Assembly: GCA_964503715.1 (NCBI GenBank)
Contig: CAZDAD010000005.1
Coordinates: 1 to 58,752, forward strand
From: JARIHD01 sp964503715
Lineage (GTDB): Bacteria > Patescibacteriota > Saccharimonadia > Saccharimonadales > UBA4665
Length of the DNA: 58,752 bases
Direction: 5' to 3'
Of the stretch, positions 1 to 9,024 are shown in pieces (within the stretch, counting starts at the first letter, position 1; each line of letters begins with the position of its first letter). Made by a program: the position numbers and the translations under genes. A model generated the notes under the pieces. It was not told where the DNA came from, made no database searches, and worked only from the letters and a program-made list of their open reading frames with translations.

Positions 1-49
1 GTATACACACTTTCCAGGCGTGCTCCTTCAACCACTCGGACACCTCTCC
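1..49 (-). tRNA. tRNA-Ser(GGA), 5' part only
   Basis: Read on the minus strand from position 49, this is the 5' half of a class II tRNA. It has the acceptor strand GGAGAGG, a D-arm of tRNA-Ser type (TCCGAGTGGTTGAAGGA), an anticodon stem CACGC/GTGTG, and the seven-base loop CTGGAAA. The anticodon is GGA, reading UCC/UCU serine codons. The variable arm, T-arm and 3' end lie beyond the left edge of the window. A TATAAT box lies 15 nt upstream. Confidence 0.87.
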
Positions 50-64
50 ATGTGCAATGATGGC

Positions 65-70
65 ATTATA
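65..70 (-). promoter_or_regulatory. -10 box of tRNA-Ser
   Basis: TATAAT on the minus strand, 15 nt before the first base of the tRNA. No convincing -35 box is seen. Confidence 0.5.
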
Positions 71-143
71 GCTCAATGAGTGACGAAATTACTACGCTTT
101 TATGCTTGCCTTAGGAGTAATCCAGAGGCTAAACTGAGATGTA

Positions 144-1046
144 ATGGCCCTCATAAGTTTGCGAGAAGTTAGTAAGCTTTATGGCTTCGGCGATGCCACG
201 ACGCTGGCGCTTGACGAAGTTTCATTAGAGGTTGAAGAGCGCGACTTTATAGCTGTTATGGGACCTAGCGGCTGCGGTAAGTCGACTTTACTAAATATTA
301 TTGGCCTACTAGACAGGCCTAGTCACGGTGATTATTTGCTGAGGAACCGTCGCGTATCTAAGCTTCGCGCGGGCCAGCGAGCTAAGATTCGCCGTGATAC
401 TGTTGGTTTTATTTTTCAGTCTTTCAATCTGTTGCCGAGGATGACGGTTATTGAGAATGTTTCTTTGCCACTCCTTTACAAAGGTGTTGGAGTATCCAAG
501 AGGGTCAAGCTTGCTTCGGCGATGGTTGAGCGTGTGGGCTTGCGTGAACGAGAATTTTACTACCCCAGACACTTAAGCGGCGGTCAGGCACAGTGTGCGG
601 CAATAGCTCGGGCCCTTATAAATGATCCTTCAATTATTATCGCCGATGAGCCAACTGGTAATCTCGATACCATTAGTAGCCGTCTCGTTATGGAGCTTCT
701 GAGCGATATCCATCAAATGGGAAACACAATTATCTTTGTAACCCACAATCCTGAGCTCACAAGGTACGCCAATCGTGTTGTATACATGCGTGACGGCGCT
801 ATAATTCACGACGAAAAGACAGAGATAGGTGAAGTTGCCCCTATGGCCCGAAAAATTATGTTTAATGTTCCTATGAAGACCGAGGAAGACGACTTAGCGG
901 GTGTATCGGTGCTCATGCAGAACGTCCCCGATGCAAGTCAAACAGATGTACCACATGGTTTCAGATCAACTGATAGCAAGAAGAAAAAGAAGGTTCGCAG
1001 CAAACGTCGAAGCAGCAAGAAAACCGCCAAGGAGTCCAAGAAATGA
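144..1046 (+). CDS. ABC transporter ATP-binding protein, MacB/LolD type
   Basis: ATPase subunit of a MacB/LolD-type ABC system. It has Walker A GPSGCGKST (residues 40-48), the Q-loop (FIFQSFNLLP), the signature LSGGQ (144-148), Walker B IIIADEPTGNLD and the H-loop FVTHN. The usual arginine after the signature (LSGGQQQR) is a cysteine here (LSGGQAQC). After the ATPase core there is an extra tail of about 75 residues that ends in a strongly Lys/Arg-rich stretch (residues 278-300); its role is unknown. The stop overlaps the permease start (ATGA), so the two are translationally coupled. It probably drives a mechanotransmission-type exporter or extruder of unknown substrate. Confidence 0.9.
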   Translation: MALISLREVSKLYGFGDATTLALDEVSLEVEERDFIAVMGPSGCGKSTLLNIIGLLDRPSHGDYLLRNRRVSKLRAGQRAKIRRDTVGFIFQSFNLLPRMTVIENVSLPLLYKGVGVSKRVKLASAMVERVGLREREFYYPRHLSGGQAQCAAIARALINDPSIIIADEPTGNLDTISSRLVMELLSDIHQMGNTIIFVTHNPELTRYANRVVYMRDGAIIHDEKTEIGEVAPMARKIMFNVPMKTEEDDLAGVSVLMQNVPDASQTDVPHGFRSTDSKKKKKVRSKRRSSKKTAKESKK

Positions 1047-2272
1047 CCATGTCACGCGGCAACTTACAGATGGCCTTTGCCAATGTCAAATCTGCCCGTT
1101 GGCGAAGTATGCTAACAATGCTAGGTATTATTATTGGCATTGTCTCGGTAGTTATGGTCGTTGGTATTGGACAGGGTGTTAAGCACGAAATATCAAGGCA
1201 GATAACTCAGTTTGGCAGCGATTTAGTAACCATAAGGCCTGGCGCTAAGGCCCAATCTGGTAAATCAGTCACGAGCACTGACCTTCTTTTTGGTATGAAC
1301 AGCGTTAGCGGCTTTACATCCAAGGATTTAGCGGCCGTCAAGGCAGACCCTACCGTCAGGCTAGCTGCTCCTTTAAGTATTGTATCTGGTAGCGTTGAGA
1401 CTCAAGACGAGAAAGCTGAGTCGCCATTAGTAATTGCGACCAATGCCTCCCTGCCCAGTGCCCTAAATCATAAACTCGAGTACGGTGATTTCTTTGGACA
1501 GGATGTTGAGTCGACTTCTACGGCAGTTATAGGCAAAGAAGTTGCCTCGAACCTCTTTAAGGATGAGGCGCCGCTAGGCCGAAGCTTCACCTTTAGATCG
1601 CATACATTTATTGTGAGAGGCGTTTTTGAGGACTTCAGAACTACGCCATTGTCACCAACGGCTGATTTTAATAACGCAATCTTTATCCCCTACCCCGTAG
1701 CTGAGCAAATCAGCGGTGGTGGTACGCAGATGTATGCCATTCTGGCCAAACCACACGACCCTCAGGGCGTAGAGCGAGCGGTTGACTCAATCGAAAAGAG
1801 CCTCAAGGCCGAGCGTGGTGGTACGAGTGACTTTAGGGTACTTGATCAGCAGCGAAATGTAGAGGACAGCAGTAATGTGCTTAGTCTTTTAACAACTATG
1901 ATTGCGGCTGTGGCCGCCATCTCGCTTCTAGTGGGCGGAGTTGGCATTATGAACATCATGCTGGCAACAGTTACGGAGAGGACTCACGAAATCGGTGTCC
2001 GCAAGGCAATCGGCGCAACCAACCGCCAGATAATGAACCAGTTCGTACTCGAGTCGGCTGTTATTAGTATGATTGGCGGCTTCTTGGGGGTAGTTATATC
2101 AGTCGCTGGAGTTACCTTGCTCAGGTTATATACATCGCTGAAACCGATTATATCCTGGGAGGCTATTGCAATTGCAACGGTGGTCTCTCTGGCGATTGGT
2201 ATAGTATTTGGCGCTACGCCTGCTCTGAAGGCGGCCCAGAAAGATCCAATTGAATCTTTACGACATGAATAG
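1043..2272 (+). CDS. ABC transporter permease, MacB/FtsX family
   Basis: Membrane partner of the preceding ATPase. One N-terminal TM helix (about residues 22-45) is followed by a large extracytoplasmic MacB-type domain (about 46-270). Three C-terminal TM helices form an FtsX domain, with the hallmark segment MNIMLATVTERTHEIGVRKA and the following IGAT. Length (409 aa) is normal for the family. The start overlaps the ATPase stop by 4 bp. The 3' end overlaps the convergent NRAMP gene by 15 bp. The substrate cannot be told from sequence. Confidence 0.9.
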   Translation: MTMSRGNLQMAFANVKSARWRSMLTMLGIIIGIVSVVMVVGIGQGVKHEISRQITQFGSDLVTIRPGAKAQSGKSVTSTDLLFGMNSVSGFTSKDLAAVKADPTVRLAAPLSIVSGSVETQDEKAESPLVIATNASLPSALNHKLEYGDFFGQDVESTSTAVIGKEVASNLFKDEAPLGRSFTFRSHTFIVRGVFEDFRTTPLSPTADFNNAIFIPYPVAEQISGGGTQMYAILAKPHDPQGVERAVDSIEKSLKAERGGTSDFRVLDQQRNVEDSSNVLSLLTTMIAAVAAISLLVGGVGIMNIMLATVTERTHEIGVRKAIGATNRQIMNQFVLESAVISMIGGFLGVVISVAGVTLLRLYTSLKPIISWEAIAIATVVSLAIGIVFGATPALKAAQKDPIESLRHE

Positions 2273-3643
2273 TGTGGCGATAACCGCCAAGCCAGAAATA
2301 GTCATCAATCCGAATGCACACCAACCAATGAATTTTGGAAGGCGTTTGTTTACCCAGTGACCCATTATCTTTTTGTTGCTACTGATCAGTATTATGAACA
2401 GCAGGATTACGGGTGCAACTAAGGCATTACCGACTGCTGCGTATATCAAGGCTTTTATTGGGTCAAGCCCTACGAAGTTGATTCCTAGTCCGACTAAGAC
2501 CGAGATGATAATGACCCCGTAAAAAGCATGGGCCTGGTTGAGATTGCGGTAAAGCCCCTCTTTCCAGCGGAAGCTCTCGGCTAGTGCATAAGAACTAGAA
2601 CCAGCAAGTACTGGTATGGCCAGTAGACCCGTACCGATTATTCCGAGTGCGAACAAGGTGTATGTTGCGTCGCCAGCAAATGGTCTGAGCGCCTCTGCGG
2701 CTTGAGCTGCCGATGTGATATTTGTTATGCCGTGGCTATGGAGTACACCGCCACACGCAGCGATAATGAAGAACATCACAGCATTGGACAAGAACATCCC
2801 TACCCATACATCGAACCTCATTTTCTTAATGTCTTCTGGGTCGGTCTTGGTCTGTCTGGAATGCACTGTAGTTTTGCCCTTCATGATTTGCTCTTCTACT
2901 TCTTGGGAAGTTTGCCAAAAGAACAAGTATGGAGAAATCGTTGTCCCCAGAATGGCCGAGAGTAGCAAGAAGCTATCTTTGTTCATGGGCATCTGTGGCA
3001 TCCACGAATGGCGTAGTACTTCTGCCCAATCCAACTTTGCTAGTATCGCCGAAAGTATGTATGACAGCAGTATAAGCGCTAGCCATTTGAGATATTTGGC
3101 ATATTTGGCGTAAGGCGTGAATATCTGAAGACCTAGGCTGAAAAGCGCAAAACCAACTACAAGTAGCCAGAAGTTTAGTTGTGGGTAGAGTAGCTGGGTT
3201 GCCTTGGCCATGGCGCCAAGGTCAGCGCCAATATTAAATGTGTTGGCGGCAAACAGTAGCAGAGTGCATGCCATAAGTGCACGGCGAGAAAAGAACACCC
3301 TTATATTGTGAGCCAGTCCTCTGCCAGTAACGAGACCGATACGTGCGCACATCTCCTGAACGACAGCCATCAGGGGGAATGTCCACGCCGAGAGCCACAA
3401 AAACTGGAAACCGTATTGAGCGCCAGTTTGCGAGTATGTTGTTATTCCAGAGGGGTCGTCATCGGACGCACCCGTGGTTAGCCCTGGGCCGAGCGTGTGC
3501 CAATAGTCCTTTGTCCTCTGGATTACATGTACATTTGGCAGGCTGGCAGCAATATTTTCTGCTCCTGCTACAGTTAAATCAAGCACTTCAGCTGGTGCTT
3601 CGACTGTTCTGGTGATAAAATCTTTGCTTTTTTTATGCGACAT
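2258..3643 (-). CDS. NRAMP-related divalent metal transporter
   Basis: Integral membrane protein of the NRAMP/SLC11 superfamily, 461 aa with about 11 TM helices and a ~45-residue soluble N-terminus. The metal-site motifs are not canonical. TM1 has DDDPSG (residues 61-66) where Mn/Fe transporters have DPGN. TM6 has TTISPY where they have the MPH motif. These replacements place it in the divergent branch that includes NRAMP-related Mg2+ transporters, rather than the MntH group. Substrate (Mg2+ or Mn2+) is an inference. The box AAGAAT lies 6 nt before the ATG, in line with a leaderless transcript. Confidence 0.85.
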   Translation of the reverse strand: MSHKKSKDFITRTVEAPAEVLDLTVAGAENIAASLPNVHVIQRTKDYWHTLGPGLTTGASDDDPSGITTYSQTGAQYGFQFLWLSAWTFPLMAVVQEMCARIGLVTGRGLAHNIRVFFSRRALMACTLLLFAANTFNIGADLGAMAKATQLLYPQLNFWLLVVGFALFSLGLQIFTPYAKYAKYLKWLALILLSYILSAILAKLDWAEVLRHSWMPQMPMNKDSFLLLSAILGTTISPYLFFWQTSQEVEEQIMKGKTTVHSRQTKTDPEDIKKMRFDVWVGMFLSNAVMFFIIAACGGVLHSHGITNITSAAQAAEALRPFAGDATYTLFALGIIGTGLLAIPVLAGSSSYALAESFRWKEGLYRNLNQAHAFYGVIIISVLVGLGINFVGLDPIKALIYAAVGNALVAPVILLFIILISSNKKIMGHWVNKRLPKFIGWCAFGLMTISGLAVIATLFMS

Positions 3644-3715
3644 TTCTGCATTCTTAGCCTTTAGGCTGGAACACTAATAACTTGCTAACATTTTAGCATG
3701 AGCGTCTTATTGCTA

Positions 3716-4330
3716 CTAGAAGCCGAGTATGGGCCCGTAGTAATACCAGAACTGTTTTAGGATTAGGATGATTATCGTGACTGCAATCGCTAGCAAAGTA
3801 TCAATGTGGTGTCGTCTCACAAAATTTGCAATTGTTAGCAGAGTTCCGTTCGGTCTTAGAATCTTTTTTTCAATGTTGTACAGGGTTGTGTATAGGAATA
3901 CGACTATTGTTGTGCACCAGACTATCATGCAGTAGGGGCACAGCGAGTGAATTACAAAAAGACTGGTGGTTATGAATAATAGCACTACTATTACTCCGAG
4001 TGTTACACCCGCTTGTAGTACCTGCCAGAACCACTTCTTGAGTTTGGCGCCTGCTAGAAGTAGCCCGCCCACAGCAGTTAGCATCGAAAAAGCAATTATT
4101 CCGAATATAGAGTTATCTACGCCCAGGGCCTCTGATTGCCAGGTATGCATAACTGAGCCACAGCTAACCACTGGATTGAGGTCACAGGATGGGCTGTAGC
4201 TTGGATTGGCCAGTAAATTCATTTTGTCTACAGTGAGAATGACAGAGCTTAGTACGCCTACAATGCCCATAATTATCAATATGTATGGATAGGCACTGCC
4301 TAAATTGATCGATTTATTTTTCTTCAGCAT
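3716..4330 (-). CDS. VKOR family disulfide-bond-forming membrane protein
   Basis: Bacterial vitamin K epoxide reductase homologue, 204 aa with five predicted TM helices. It carries the loop cysteine pair C49/C57 (CDLNPVVSC), the conserved Ser/Thr-rich loop, and the active-site pair CPYC in a later helix. In bacteria these proteins reoxidise a DsbA/thioredoxin-like partner using quinone and so drive disulfide formation outside the membrane. No fused thioredoxin domain is present. A separate thioredoxin is encoded at 29111-29443, but it lacks a signal peptide. GATAAT sits exactly 6 nt before the ATG, so the gene probably has its own leaderless promoter. It is just downstream of the MarP-like protease. 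Confidence 0.9.
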   Translation of the reverse strand: MLKKNKSINLGSAYPYILIIMGIVGVLSSVILTVDKMNLLANPSYSPSCDLNPVVSCGSVMHTWQSEALGVDNSIFGIIAFSMLTAVGGLLLAGAKLKKWFWQVLQAGVTLGVIVVLLFITTSLFVIHSLCPYCMIVWCTTIVVFLYTTLYNIEKKILRPNGTLLTIANFVRRHHIDTLLAIAVTIIILILKQFWYYYGPILGF

Positions 4331-4361
4331 ACAACCATTATCTCACACATAAGCGTCTAGT

Positions 4362-5543
4362 CTACTCCGTGCAGCTGCCTGTGGCTACACTTGGTTGTTG
4401 GCTATTACTAGTATTTACAGCTTCTTTGACAGCACCAGATACAAGAGCATAGCCGACCTGTCCATTTGTAGTTGACTCGGCGAAAATCAGACCAATAACC
4501 TCGCCGCCCTTATTGACCAATGGACCACCTGAATTACCGTGTTGAATGTCGGCATTTATGGAGTATATTTCACGCTCAACATCTGCTTGGTTATATATAT
4601 CTTTACCTGTGGCACTGAACCTTTCCAAAACATTAGCTGGGCTTAATTTGAAATCACCGCCCCCAGGGAAGCCCATGGCTAGAGCTGCTGAGCCAACTTC
4701 GACTTTATCAGTATTCAGCTTAAGCGGAAGCCCCGAAAGATTACTGGAGGCCAAAATAGCCACGTCCAGCCTGGCGTCAAAGAGTATAGCTCGCGCTGTG
4801 TGTTGGCCATTGCCATCGACTATTATGGGTTTTTTCACTCCAGCAATGACGTGAGCATTGGTCATTACCAAGTCTTTGCCAATTACAAAGCCAGTGCCTT
4901 GAGTTATACCACCACAGCCGACCCCCTCCACTTTGACGACAGATTCTCTAGTCATCTCGACTGCTTGATCGAAGTCTCCCACTGATGGCAGAGGAAGGCT
5001 TGTGTCGATCTTTGGTTCGAGCCCTGTAAATACATCTGGGAAAGCATTAGGATTTAGCAGGTGTCCGATTTTGGCCACACTGCTTGGGACTTTGGGCATT
5101 ATCTCAGTAACCTTAGCTGTTATACGTGAGCCATTAAGCTGACTCTGAATATTTTTATCAGGCGTGTTAGCAAAAACCGCTGCACCTAGCCACACCATGA
5201 CGATTAGCATAGCCCCACCGACTACGGCACCAACGCCACGGTCTATGTAATCAATTAGCTTTTTGCGTTTGGAGTTATCGACATGACCCCTTATCATATC
5301 GCCAAAGAGTGAGCCGCCCATCGAAAAGATAGCGACGAATATCATCATAACAGCGAGAGCCATGACCGTCTTTGAGCTTGGTGTATGCATTTGTCCGACC
5401 AAAAAGCTTTGGGTAAATAGGCCTAGTGCAATACCTATGCCAACGCCGATTGAACTGGCTGTCTGACGAATCATGCCAATTTCAATTCCACGGAGTACGG
5501 CCGTGAGCAACATCGCCAGTATCAAATAGTCTAGTGTATTCAT
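4362..5543 (-). CDS. MarP-like membrane serine protease (CvpA domain + trypsin-like domain)
   Basis: The N-terminal ~130 residues form a four-helix CvpA-type membrane domain. A trypsin-like protease domain follows on the outside. His is in MTNAHVIAG, Asp in LDVAIL and the nucleophile Ser in HGNSGGPL. I chose the ATG at 5543 because it overlaps the upstream gene's TGA as ATGA; the 28-residue upstream extension lies inside that gene. The protein (393 aa) has only two cysteines, one just before the catalytic core (VGCGG) and one four residues from the end. In mycobacterial MarP, cysteines in the same places form an activating disulfide. The VKOR gene follows 31 bp downstream. Confidence 0.87.
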   Translation of the reverse strand: MNTLDYLILAMLLTAVLRGIEIGMIRQTASSIGVGIGIALGLFTQSFLVGQMHTPSSKTVMALAVMMIFVAIFSMGGSLFGDMIRGHVDNSKRKKLIDYIDRGVGAVVGGAMLIVMVWLGAAVFANTPDKNIQSQLNGSRITAKVTEIMPKVPSSVAKIGHLLNPNAFPDVFTGLEPKIDTSLPLPSVGDFDQAVEMTRESVVKVEGVGCGGITQGTGFVIGKDLVMTNAHVIAGVKKPIIVDGNGQHTARAILFDARLDVAILASSNLSGLPLKLNTDKVEVGSAALAMGFPGGGDFKLSPANVLERFSATGKDIYNQADVEREIYSINADIQHGNSGGPLVNKGGEVIGLIFAESTTNGQVGYALVSGAVKEAVNTSNSQQPSVATGSCTE

Positions 5544-6427
5544 CTTGTTTTTACCGTGAACTTTTCTTTGGCATGAAATATAAGTGTGAAAATGGCTAGT
5601 ATTCCTAAGAATAGGAGATATACGCAACGATCTATGGCATTTGCAGCCACAATATCACTAGTACTTATGCTATGTATTTGCTGCGTAAATACCAAGAAGG
5701 CTTCTCTAATGCCTATCGCACCAGGTGTTATTGAGGCGAATAGGGCCATGTTAGCAGTGCCTGTATAAGTGGCAATTTGGCTGATACTAATAGTTGGGTT
5801 AACGTGTTTTAGCTCAATGGCATAAATAATAGTCTGAGCTGTTAGCTGGACCGCTGTTGCAATTACTAGGAGGATTATTAACTTTAAGGGTTGTGATAGT
5901 TTTGGTGTGTCTGACGAATTATTGTGGCCCAGGTACCTGACTAACAAAACGGCGGTCATGGCCGATAGAATTATGGCGAAGATTGATTGCCACGGCTTTA
6001 GACTGGGTACAAAAATCATAGCCAGGCTGATTGTCGCATAGATTGCGTAGTATAACAGTGTAGCAAACAGATATTCCTTGACCTTCATTTTGTGTTTTTT
6101 GTATAGGTATGCGCCCCGTACGGCTGGACCGCTCTGCCCTGGCCCGAAAAAATTGATTATAGTTGTGTAAGAGTTCAATAGCCAGCTCTCGGAACGGTCT
6201 AGATTCTTGCCAAATAGGGCTAGGCTAATACGCAGCACCCAGGCAAGTGCGGCAAATGTAACCGTTAGTAGTAGTATTATTTTGATTACTACTACGCTCG
6301 AAAGACTCCTCAAAGTCTGTCCAACTTCTGGGTGGCCATCAATGTAATGCCAAAACATTAGCAGTGTAGCAATTATTAGTAAGGGCGCTAAAATCCTTTT
6401 GAGAGAAGTAAGCATTAACTGAATCAT
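5540..6427 (-). CDS. Lysylphosphatidylglycerol synthase TM-region (flippase-like) protein
   Basis: 295-aa membrane protein of the UPF0104/AglD/MprF-flippase family with about eight TM helices. It shows the family segments FFGPGQSGPAVRGAYLYKKH and GAIGIREAFLVF. In MprF this domain flips aminoacylated phosphatidylglycerol and is fused to a cytosolic synthase. Here it stands alone, and a separate DUF2156-containing protein is at 27436-29091. It forms a pair with the MarP-like protease (ATGA overlap). Other members of the family act on lipid-linked sugars, so a role with the nearby glycosyltransferases is possible too. Confidence 0.82.
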   Translation of the reverse strand: MIQLMLTSLKRILAPLLIIATLLMFWHYIDGHPEVGQTLRSLSSVVVIKIILLLTVTFAALAWVLRISLALFGKNLDRSESWLLNSYTTIINFFGPGQSGPAVRGAYLYKKHKMKVKEYLFATLLYYAIYATISLAMIFVPSLKPWQSIFAIILSAMTAVLLVRYLGHNNSSDTPKLSQPLKLIILLVIATAVQLTAQTIIYAIELKHVNPTISISQIATYTGTANMALFASITPGAIGIREAFLVFTQQIHSISTSDIVAANAIDRCVYLLFLGILAIFTLIFHAKEKFTVKTR

Positions 6428-6468
6428 ATCACGAAGTTATGCCCCGAGGTAGCGTATACTATTTACTA

Positions 6469-7995
6469 ATGCGCTTCGTTAACACATTAGCGGAAAAGGT
6501 CCAACACGTCCTATCTTCTAGGGCATTTTATTTGAGTGTATTAGTTTTTTTTGTTTTTGAGTCCCTGTGGTTAGTCTTTTCGGCAGTTTATCCGATGGCT
6601 TTTGATGAGGACGTCCATTTTGGAATTATTAAGCTCTATGCTCATTATGGCCATCCGTTTCTACCCGTAGAACTACCTGGCTCAGAACAGTTTGGCGCCG
6701 TAGCCCGAGATCCTTCATTCCTCTACCAGTATCTGATGAGCTATGTGTACGGTTTTTTTAGTATCTTTACTCATAATGAGGTAACTCAGATCGTCCTCCT
6801 TCGACTGGTTAATGTTGCTATGGCCGTGGTTTCATTACCACTTTTTGCCAAGCTTATGCGTAAACTAGGAGTTTCTAGCGCCCTAACTAATATCACGCTT
6901 GCTATATATGTTCTCATACCAGTAGTACCGCTGTTGGCAGCTCAAATAAACTATGACAATTTAGTGTTAATACTTGTGCCACTGGTATGCTTGGCGGCAA
7001 TCGAATGCCTAGAGGAGCTCAAGAACCATCGAATTGTCGTACATGAATGGTTATTAATGTTCCTGATGTTGGGCTTAATGGTCCTTGTGAAGTACGCTAT
7101 GTTGCCATTTGTCGGAGTGTTTGTATTGGCCTTGGCGGCTGCTTCTGCTCGCTATGTTTGGGGTGAGCATCGCAAGATAGGCAGAGAACTCAAATCTTCG
7201 TGGCGCAAGCGGCCGAAGCTTAGAGTGAATATTCTGTTAGCAATTTTGCTCCTAGGCCTTGTTATGGGCTTTCAGCGCTATGGAATCAATTTGGCAAGGT
7301 ATCATTCACTGGTGCCAAAATGTGACAAGGTACTATCTATTGAGAAGTGTATGCATTACGGCCCCTGGCAGCGTGATTATGTATATACCCAGGAAAAGCC
7401 TAGCGATTTTGTGCCTGATAAAACAGAGTACTCCCAAAAATGGGTTGTAGGTATGTGGCATAGGCTTTATTTTGCGGTTGATGGTCGAGCCAGCAATTAT
7501 GCTAATTTTTTGGAATTGCCTGGGCCTAGTCGCACTGCCCTGTTTGTAGCGATTATTTCAGCTGGTGCTACTGGTCTGGGCCTGATATATTTCTTGCGAC
7601 GAAATATCTACGTAATTTTGATTGGCTCGGCTGTGCTGGCATATATAGTCGTTTTATTTATCAATGGATATGGTGCTTATAATCGTACTGGGGTGGCTGT
7701 GGCTATCAATGGCAGGTATCTATTGCCAGTTATACCTATATTAGCGATATTGCCCGCCCTAGTCCTGAGTAGACTGTTGAGAGCATCTGTTATTATCCGT
7801 TCCGCTCTGGCTACTTTTGTTCTGATGGGTATGCTATATGGTGGAGGTGTAATGACATTTATTATTCGTAGCCAACCAAGTTGGTATTGGCACAATCATA
7901 ATGTGCAGTACATCAACCAGCAAGCACAGATTTTCCTAAAAAAGTATATTCGCGAAGGTAAAACTGAACTGGAAGACCCTGAAATTTATAAGTAG
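6469..7995 (+). CDS. Multi-TM glycosyltransferase-like membrane protein (GT-C fold)
   Basis: 508 aa, about eleven TM helices. After the first helix an acidic loop motif (AFDEDVHFGIIKLYAHYG) matches the position of the catalytic Asp/Glu loop of GT-C enzymes such as PMT/ArnT. It probably moves a sugar from a polyprenyl-phosphate donor to an outside acceptor; no sharper call is possible. An ATG at 6439 is in frame, but a -10-like TATACT (6455-6460) lies between it and the ATG at 6469. The latter, 8 nt after the box, is therefore the better start of a leaderless mRNA. It lies head-to-head with the LPG-flippase-like gene. Confidence 0.7.
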   Translation: MRFVNTLAEKVQHVLSSRAFYLSVLVFFVFESLWLVFSAVYPMAFDEDVHFGIIKLYAHYGHPFLPVELPGSEQFGAVARDPSFLYQYLMSYVYGFFSIFTHNEVTQIVLLRLVNVAMAVVSLPLFAKLMRKLGVSSALTNITLAIYVLIPVVPLLAAQINYDNLVLILVPLVCLAAIECLEELKNHRIVVHEWLLMFLMLGLMVLVKYAMLPFVGVFVLALAAASARYVWGEHRKIGRELKSSWRKRPKLRVNILLAILLLGLVMGFQRYGINLARYHSLVPKCDKVLSIEKCMHYGPWQRDYVYTQEKPSDFVPDKTEYSQKWVVGMWHRLYFAVDGRASNYANFLELPGPSRTALFVAIISAGATGLGLIYFLRRNIYVILIGSAVLAYIVVLFINGYGAYNRTGVAVAINGRYLLPVIPILAILPALVLSRLLRASVIIRSALATFVLMGMLYGGGVMTFIIRSQPSWYWHNHNVQYINQQAQIFLKKYIREGKTELEDPEIYK

Positions 7996-8003
7996 TAGTC
8001 AAG

Positions 8004-8954
8004 CTACTTTTTTGTGTCAAAGCGAGCGTGGCGAGCCTCTTCTATAGAGTCTTCGATGAGGCCTCGGTTTATGCGAATCAAATCAGCAATTATTCCTAGG
8101 GCCAATGCAACGAAACCGCCGACTATCAAAATTGAACCTACAATTAGCGACTGGATATGGCCTCTGCCGTCGTTATTGATGGCGAAGAAATATACAAAGC
8201 GACCTACTGGGTATGCACCGACCGCAATCATACCGAGGCCCAGGGTCATAAATACGAAGTATGGGCGGTACATTATGTAGGCTCTAATAATGGCTGCGCC
8301 TGATTTGCGAACGTGCTCCCACGACGATTTAAATAACCTTGATTCACGAGTCTTGGGATTAGTAACAACAGGCACAGTGGCAATGCTAATATTCTTGTTG
8401 CCCGCCTGTATTAGTGTCTCCATAGCATAGCTAAAACGTGTAACCGTATTTAGCCTCATGGCGGTGTTACGACTGTAGGCCCTGAACCCACTTGGAGCGT
8501 CTGGAACCTTGGTACCAGCGGCTTTGTTCAGAACGATTGTGCCTACTCTTTGCATAATTTTTTTGCCGAGCGAGAAGTGCTCAATGTCTTTTACTTGGCG
8601 ATCTGCGATAACCATATCAGCTTCGCCGCGAATGATGGGTGCAATTAGGTCGCCGATTTTTTCCTGCGGGTACTGGTTGTCGCCGTCAGTGTTGACAATT
8701 ATGTCTGCGCCAAGCTCCAGTGACTTTAGGATGCCGTCACGGAAGGACCTAGCAAGTCCTTGGTTCTTGGGGTGCAGCACGAAGTGTTTTACGCCGTATT
8801 TTTTGGCAATTTCTATGGTCTTGTCAGTCGAGCCGTCATCTATGATTAGCACTTCTATACTATCGACATCTGGTATTTTTTTGGGAACAGACTTTAGGAC
8901 TAGGGGCAATGTCTCTTCTTCGTTAAGACATGGTACTTGAACAATAACTTTCAC
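8004..8954 (-). CDS. Family 2 glycosyltransferase, polyprenyl-phosphate sugar synthase type
   Basis: Soluble GT2 domain with PCLNEEETLP, IDDGSTDKT and the metal-binding NTDGDNQYP. Two C-terminal TM helices follow (about residues 232-252 and 267-292). This is the DPM1/GtrB architecture, which charges undecaprenyl phosphate with a sugar for GT-C enzymes like the neighbouring 6469-7995 product. The start is GTG at 8954, set by a Shine-Dalgarno AAAGGAG 7 nt upstream. A TATAAT lies about 20 nt further upstream, so this gene has a short leader, unlike many neighbours. Confidence 0.88.
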   Translation of the reverse strand: MKVIVQVPCLNEEETLPLVLKSVPKKIPDVDSIEVLIIDDGSTDKTIEIAKKYGVKHFVLHPKNQGLARSFRDGILKSLELGADIIVNTDGDNQYPQEKIGDLIAPIIRGEADMVIADRQVKDIEHFSLGKKIMQRVGTIVLNKAAGTKVPDAPSGFRAYSRNTAMRLNTVTRFSYAMETLIQAGNKNISIATVPVVTNPKTRESRLFKSSWEHVRKSGAAIIRAYIMYRPYFVFMTLGLGMIAVGAYPVGRFVYFFAINNDGRGHIQSLIVGSILIVGGFVALALGIIADLIRINRGLIEDSIEEARHARFDTKK

Positions 8955-9024
8955 TACAAACTCCTTTTGCTACTAGATATTATAAATCAGAATCAGCTTA
9001 ATAGGCGGTATAATACAACCATTG

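Noticed and set aside
6439..6468. Upstream ATG for the GT-C-like gene
   Set aside because: It would place the TATACT promoter box inside the gene. The ATG at 6469 fits the leaderless pattern.
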